Assembly (NCBI RefSeq): GCF_024730785.1 | Contig: NZ_CP102830.1 | Span: 2,108,001 to 2,172,000, forward strand | Length of the DNA stretch: 64,000 bases | Reading direction: 5' to 3' | From: Pseudomonas sp. LS44 | GTDB taxonomy: Bacteria; Pseudomonadota; Gammaproteobacteria; Pseudomonadales; Pseudomonadaceae | Shown: positions 61,479 to 64,000 of the stretch, piece after piece | How positions within the stretch are numbered: the first letter of the stretch is position 1 | How the letters are laid out: every line of letters begins with the position of its first letter | The notes under the pieces: model-generated | Seen by the model: the letters and a program-made list of their open reading frames with translations, nothing else | Told to the model about the DNA's origin: nothing | Databases searched by the model: none | Made by a program: the position numbers and the translations under genes

Positions 61479-61919
61479 ATGGCAGATACCAGTCTGATCG
61501 GCCGTTCGCTCGGCGTGACCAGTGCCGAGTTGGAAAAGGGCCGCCTGCGCTTCTTCGCCAAATCCATCGGCGAGACCGACCCGGTATACACCGATGAGGC
61601 GGCGGCCCATGCCGCCGGCTATCGCTCGTTGCCGATGCCACCGTCCTTTTTGTTCTGCCTGGAACGTGAAGGGCGCGATAACGACCACATCGTCGAGGGC
61701 ATCATGGGCTTCAGCCTTGGCCGCATCCTGCATGCCGAGCAGAGCTTCAGCTACCACCGCATGGCCTTCGCCGGCGACGTGCTGACCTTCGACAGCCGCA
61801 TCGTCGACGTGTACGAGAAGAAGAACGGCGCTCTGCAGTTCGTGGTGACCGAAACCCGCGTCACCAACCAGCACGGCGAGCACATCGCCGATGTCCGCGC
61901 CTCCACCGTGCAGCGCTGA
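61479..61919 (+). CDS. MaoC-like dehydratase subunit, FAS1-type N-terminal domain
   Basis: 146-residue hot-dog protein of the MaoC N-terminal/FAS1-like dehydratase type. It has the marker segments SIGETDPVYTDEAAAHAAGY and PMPPSFLF but not the hydratase-2 Asp/His motif. It lies ten bases before a second MaoC protein that has the motif. Two such subunits normally make a heteromeric enoyl-CoA hydratase, as in ChsH1/ChsH2-type enzymes. AGGA precedes the ATG. Confidence 0.88.
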   Translation: MADTSLIGRSLGVTSAELEKGRLRFFAKSIGETDPVYTDEAAAHAAGYRSLPMPPSFLFCLEREGRDNDHIVEGIMGFSLGRILHAEQSFSYHRMAFAGDVLTFDSRIVDVYEKKNGALQFVVTETRVTNQHGEHIADVRASTVQR

Positions 61920-61929
61920 GGAATCGCCC

Positions 61930-62349
61930 ATGAACATTCCGCGTTACAGCGAGGTGCAGGTCGGCGACCAGTTGCCGCCGCTTGTCCTGCCGCCGGTCAA
62001 CCGCACCACCCTGGCGCTGTATGCCGGTGCGTCGGGCGACCACAACCAGGTCCACATCGACCTCGATTTCGCCCGCAAGTCGGGCCAGCCCGACGTGTTC
62101 GCCCACGGCATGTTGTCGGCTGCCTACCTCGGCCGGCTGCTCACCAGTTGGGTGCCGCAGCCGCGGATCCGCAGCCTGTCCGTGCGCTTCGTCGGCATCA
62201 CCCACCTGGGGCACATCCCCACCTGCACCGGCACGGTGATCGAGAAGTTCGAGCAGAACGGCGAGCCGCGCATCCGCATCGAACTGAGCTGTTGCAACCA
62301 ATACGGCGAGCCGCGCCTGACCGGCGAAGCCGTCGTCGCGCTGGCTTGA
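61930..62349 (+). CDS. MaoC-family enoyl-CoA hydratase, catalytic subunit
   Basis: 139-residue MaoC hot-dog protein with the hydratase-2 motif GASGDHNQVHID (Asp37 and His42) and FAHGMLSAAYLGRLL. ATG 61930 lies seven bases past GAGGA that overlaps the stop of the preceding gene; an earlier in-frame start would overlap that gene. Probably forms a heteromer with the 61479 product and hydrates an enoyl-CoA for the SDR downstream. Confidence 0.9.
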   Translation: MNIPRYSEVQVGDQLPPLVLPPVNRTTLALYAGASGDHNQVHIDLDFARKSGQPDVFAHGMLSAAYLGRLLTSWVPQPRIRSLSVRFVGITHLGHIPTCTGTVIEKFEQNGEPRIRIELSCCNQYGEPRLTGEAVVALA

Positions 62350-62367
62350 ACCCCATACGAACAAGTC

Positions 62368-62427
62368 GTAGGGCGGGTGCAACCCGCCAAGCGGCCACTC
62401 CGGCCTGGCGGGTTGCACCCGCCCTAC
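62368..62427. repeat. GTAGGGCGGGTGCAACCCGC palindromic repeat, copy 2
   Basis: 60-bp palindrome, GTAGGGCGGGTGCAACCCGCC ... GGCGGGTTGCACCCGCCCTAC, with near-perfect arms of about 21 bp. It lies between the MaoC and SDR genes. The other copy is at 26856-26918. Confidence 0.8.
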
Positions 62428-62455
62428 GGCAAGAACCTGCATAGGAATAGATTGA

Positions 62456-63283
62456 ATGAAAAAGCTTGAAGGTAAAGTCGCCCTGGTCACCGGCTCCGGT
62501 CGTGGTATCGGCCGCAGCGTGGCCCTGAAACTGGCCGCCGATGGCGCTAAAGTAGTAGTCAACGACCTCGACGCCGCGCCGGCCGAAGAAGTAGTTGCGG
62601 AGATCCGCGCCGCCGGTGGTGAAGCCGTGGCCTGCGTCGGCAGCGTGACCGCCGTTGACTTCGCCGACCGCTTCGTCAAGACCGCGATGGACAGCTACGG
62701 CACCATCGACATCATCGTCAACAACGCCGGTTACACCTGGGACAGCGTGATCCAGAAGATGACCGACGAGCAGTGGTACGCGATCATCGACTGCCACATC
62801 ACCGCGCCGTTCCGCATCCTCCGCGCGGCCCAGCCGATCATTAGTGCTGCGGCGAAGAAAGAAGCCGCCGAAGGCCGCGTGGTCAACCGCAAGATCGTCA
62901 ACATCTCCTCGGTGTCCGCCGCCGGCAACGCGGGTCAGGTCAACTATTCCACCGCCAAGGCTGGCGTGCTGGGCATGACCAAGGCGCTGTCCAAGGAGTG
63001 GGGCCGCTACAAGGTCAATGTCAACGCGGTGGCCTTCGGTCACATCGAGACCCGCATGACCCTGCCGGTCGAAGGCGATCCACGGTTCATCAACATCGAA
63101 GGCCGCGAGATCAAGGTTGGCATCAGCCAGGCCACCGTCGAAGCGTCCAAGACCGCTATTCCGCTGGGTCGTCCGGGCAATCCGGAGGAGGCGGCCAACG
63201 CCGTGTACCTGTTCTGCATTCCGGAATCGGACTACCTGTCCGGCCAGGTGCTGGTGTGCGGCGGCGGTCTCGGTACCGTCTGA
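62456..63283 (+). CDS. SDR-family oxidoreductase (FabG-like)
   Basis: 275-residue short-chain dehydrogenase. TGSGRGIG is at 12-19, NNAG at 89-92, and catalytic Ser152, Tyr164 and Lys168 (NYSTAK). An insertion around 128-145 (ISAAAKKEAAEGRVVNRK) is longer than in typical FabG. It would oxidise the 3-hydroxyacyl-CoA made by the MaoC pair and feed the SCP2-type thiolase at 60203. AGGAATAG precedes the ATG. Confidence 0.9.
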   Translation: MKKLEGKVALVTGSGRGIGRSVALKLAADGAKVVVNDLDAAPAEEVVAEIRAAGGEAVACVGSVTAVDFADRFVKTAMDSYGTIDIIVNNAGYTWDSVIQKMTDEQWYAIIDCHITAPFRILRAAQPIISAAAKKEAAEGRVVNRKIVNISSVSAAGNAGQVNYSTAKAGVLGMTKALSKEWGRYKVNVNAVAFGHIETRMTLPVEGDPRFINIEGREIKVGISQATVEASKTAIPLGRPGNPEEAANAVYLFCIPESDYLSGQVLVCGGGLGTV

Positions 63284-63288
63284 TGGCT

Positions 63289-63310
63289 ACGGGGCGCTTC
63301 GGCGCCCCGT
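63289..63310 (+). promoter_or_regulatory. UUCG-tetraloop hairpin before DUF2889
   Basis: 9-bp stem ACGGGGCGC / GCGCCCCGT closed by a C(UUCG)G tetraloop, between the SDR stop and the DUF2889 ribosome site. Without a U-run it more likely protects or separates message segments than terminates. Confidence 0.5.
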
Positions 63311-63329
63311 CGTTGGCGAGGGTTGTGAT

Positions 63330-63923
63330 ATGAGCGAGAAGATCGCCGGGAGCCCCGGCCGGAAACTGCTGCATACCCGTCAGGTGGTGTGCACGGGTTA
63401 CCTGCGCGATGACGGCCTGTTCGACATCGAAGGCCGACTGCTCGACACCAAGGGCATCGACACCCAGTTTCTCTATGGCACCATTGCCGCCGGCGGCGTG
63501 CTGCACCAGATGCGTCTGGTGATGACCCTCGACGAAAGGATGCTGATCCAGCACATCGAGGCGCATTCCGAGCACGCGCCGACGCCGGTGTGCCCACACA
63601 TCAGCAGCGCCTACGCGGCGCTCAAGGGCCTGCGCATCGGGCCCGGTTTCAAGAAGCGCGCCGCCGAACTGGTCGGCGGGCTGAAGGGCTGTACCCACCT
63701 CACCGAAATGCTCGGCCCGATGGCCACCACCGCGGTGCAGACCATGGCGCCGGTCATCCAGAAGCGCCTGCGCGAACGTGCGGCGCGCGACCCGAGCTTC
63801 GAGATGCCCAGCCACTGGGTGATCGGTACCTGTCACGCCTACCACCCGGAGGGCGAGGCGGCGCGCAAGATCGGCGAATGGCGTCCGTATGGCGATGCCC
63901 AGCAAAAAACAGAGATGCGATAA
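63330..63923 (+). CDS. DUF2889 family protein
   Basis: 197-residue protein of unknown function. Family marks are LLHTRQVVCTGYLRDDGLFD with DIEGRLLDTK and the CTHLTEMLGPMATTAVQ segment, with several His and Cys residues that could bind metal. It has no signal peptide or membrane segment, so it is cytoplasmic. It is the fifth gene of the thiolase-MaoC-MaoC-SDR cluster, which ties the family to CoA-ester catabolism by association only. ATG 63330 with GAGG eight bases upstream is chosen over a long in-frame extension that would overlap the SDR gene. Confidence 0.85.
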   Translation: MSEKIAGSPGRKLLHTRQVVCTGYLRDDGLFDIEGRLLDTKGIDTQFLYGTIAAGGVLHQMRLVMTLDERMLIQHIEAHSEHAPTPVCPHISSAYAALKGLRIGPGFKKRAAELVGGLKGCTHLTEMLGPMATTAVQTMAPVIQKRLRERAARDPSFEMPSHWVIGTCHAYHPEGEAARKIGEWRPYGDAQQKTEMR

Positions 63924-63947
63924 GCGCTTCGCTATCAGGAGTTTTCC

Positions 63948-64000
63948 GTGAATAAGAGCAATCTCAAACATGCTCTGATGGCCGCGTTTCTAGCGCGGCA
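63948..64000 (+). CDS. Start of an unidentified gene, cut by window end
   Basis: GTG at 63948 with AGGAG six bases upstream opens a frame reading MNKSNLKHALMAAFLAR before the window ends. The basic start followed by a hydrophobic stretch could be a signal peptide or membrane segment. It is 24 bases after DUF2889 and probably in the same operon. Too short to classify. Confidence 0.5.
   Translation, partial: MNKSNLKHALMAAFLAR

Overview
The window is high-GC DNA that looks like a Pseudomonas-type gammaproteobacterium. The basis is the codon and GC bias, the palindromic intergenic repeats typical of that genus, and the protein families present. No rRNA, tRNA, CRISPR array, integrase or transposase was seen. 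Almost everything is CoA-thioester (beta-oxidation-type) catabolism plus its uptake and regulation. By family count there are three acyl-CoA synthetases, eight acyl-CoA dehydrogenases (ACADs), two stand-alone enoyl-CoA hydratase/isomerase-fold (crotonase-fold) proteins plus one FadB-type fusion, three MaoC-fold proteins plus one SDR-MaoC fusion, four SDRs, one 3-hydroxybutyryl-CoA dehydrogenase, and six thiolase-family proteins. One of the thiolase-family proteins has lost its catalytic residues.

Layout. (1) 1-4367, minus strand: hydratase, SCP2-type thiolase, SDR and a truncated acyl-CoA synthetase, divergent from a large MalT/AlkS-like LuxR regulator (LAL1, 4728-7430). (2) 7493-9633: an Fsr-like fosmidomycin-resistance exporter divergent from an AraC regulator that may be frameshifted at its N-terminus. 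(3) 10009-16438, plus strand: ACAD, crotonase-fold protein, thiolase, a paired (probably alpha2beta2) ACAD and a MaoC hydratase. (4) 16961-22624: an exported DUF1329 protein, LAL2 and an MFS transporter. (5) 23098-28103: an unrecognised exported protein, then a minus-strand thiolase / 3-hydroxyacyl-CoA dehydrogenase / ACAD operon. (6) 28450-35139, minus strand: a compact six-gene unit, LacI regulator - MFS - histidinol-dehydrogenase-like - thioesterase - SDR - exported arylsulfatase. (7) 35529-41694, minus strand: a complete beta-oxidation set of ACAD, FadB-like fusion, thiolase and SDR. (8) 41945-56390, plus strand: three LCAD-type ACADs with LAL3 inserted between the first and second, an SDR-MaoC fusion, the degenerate thiolase, two acyl-CoA synthetases and a TetR regulator. 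(9) 56477-63923: DUF1329 and a DUF1302 outer-membrane protein, divergent from thiolase, a two-gene MaoC dehydratase, SDR and DUF2889; a last gene is cut by the window end.

Together these genes could take up a poorly soluble substrate through the outer membrane (DUF1302/DUF1329), activate it to a CoA ester and shorten it by several parallel beta-oxidation modules under AlkS/MalT-like, TetR and LacI control. The substrate cannot be read from the sequence. Steroid side chains, branched or alicyclic acids and terpenoid acids are all compatible; no ring-opening enzymes are present. The sulfatase unit looks like a separate pathway for a sulfate ester whose released alcohol is oxidised. Intergenic regions carry several repeat families, one with compensatory changes between copies.
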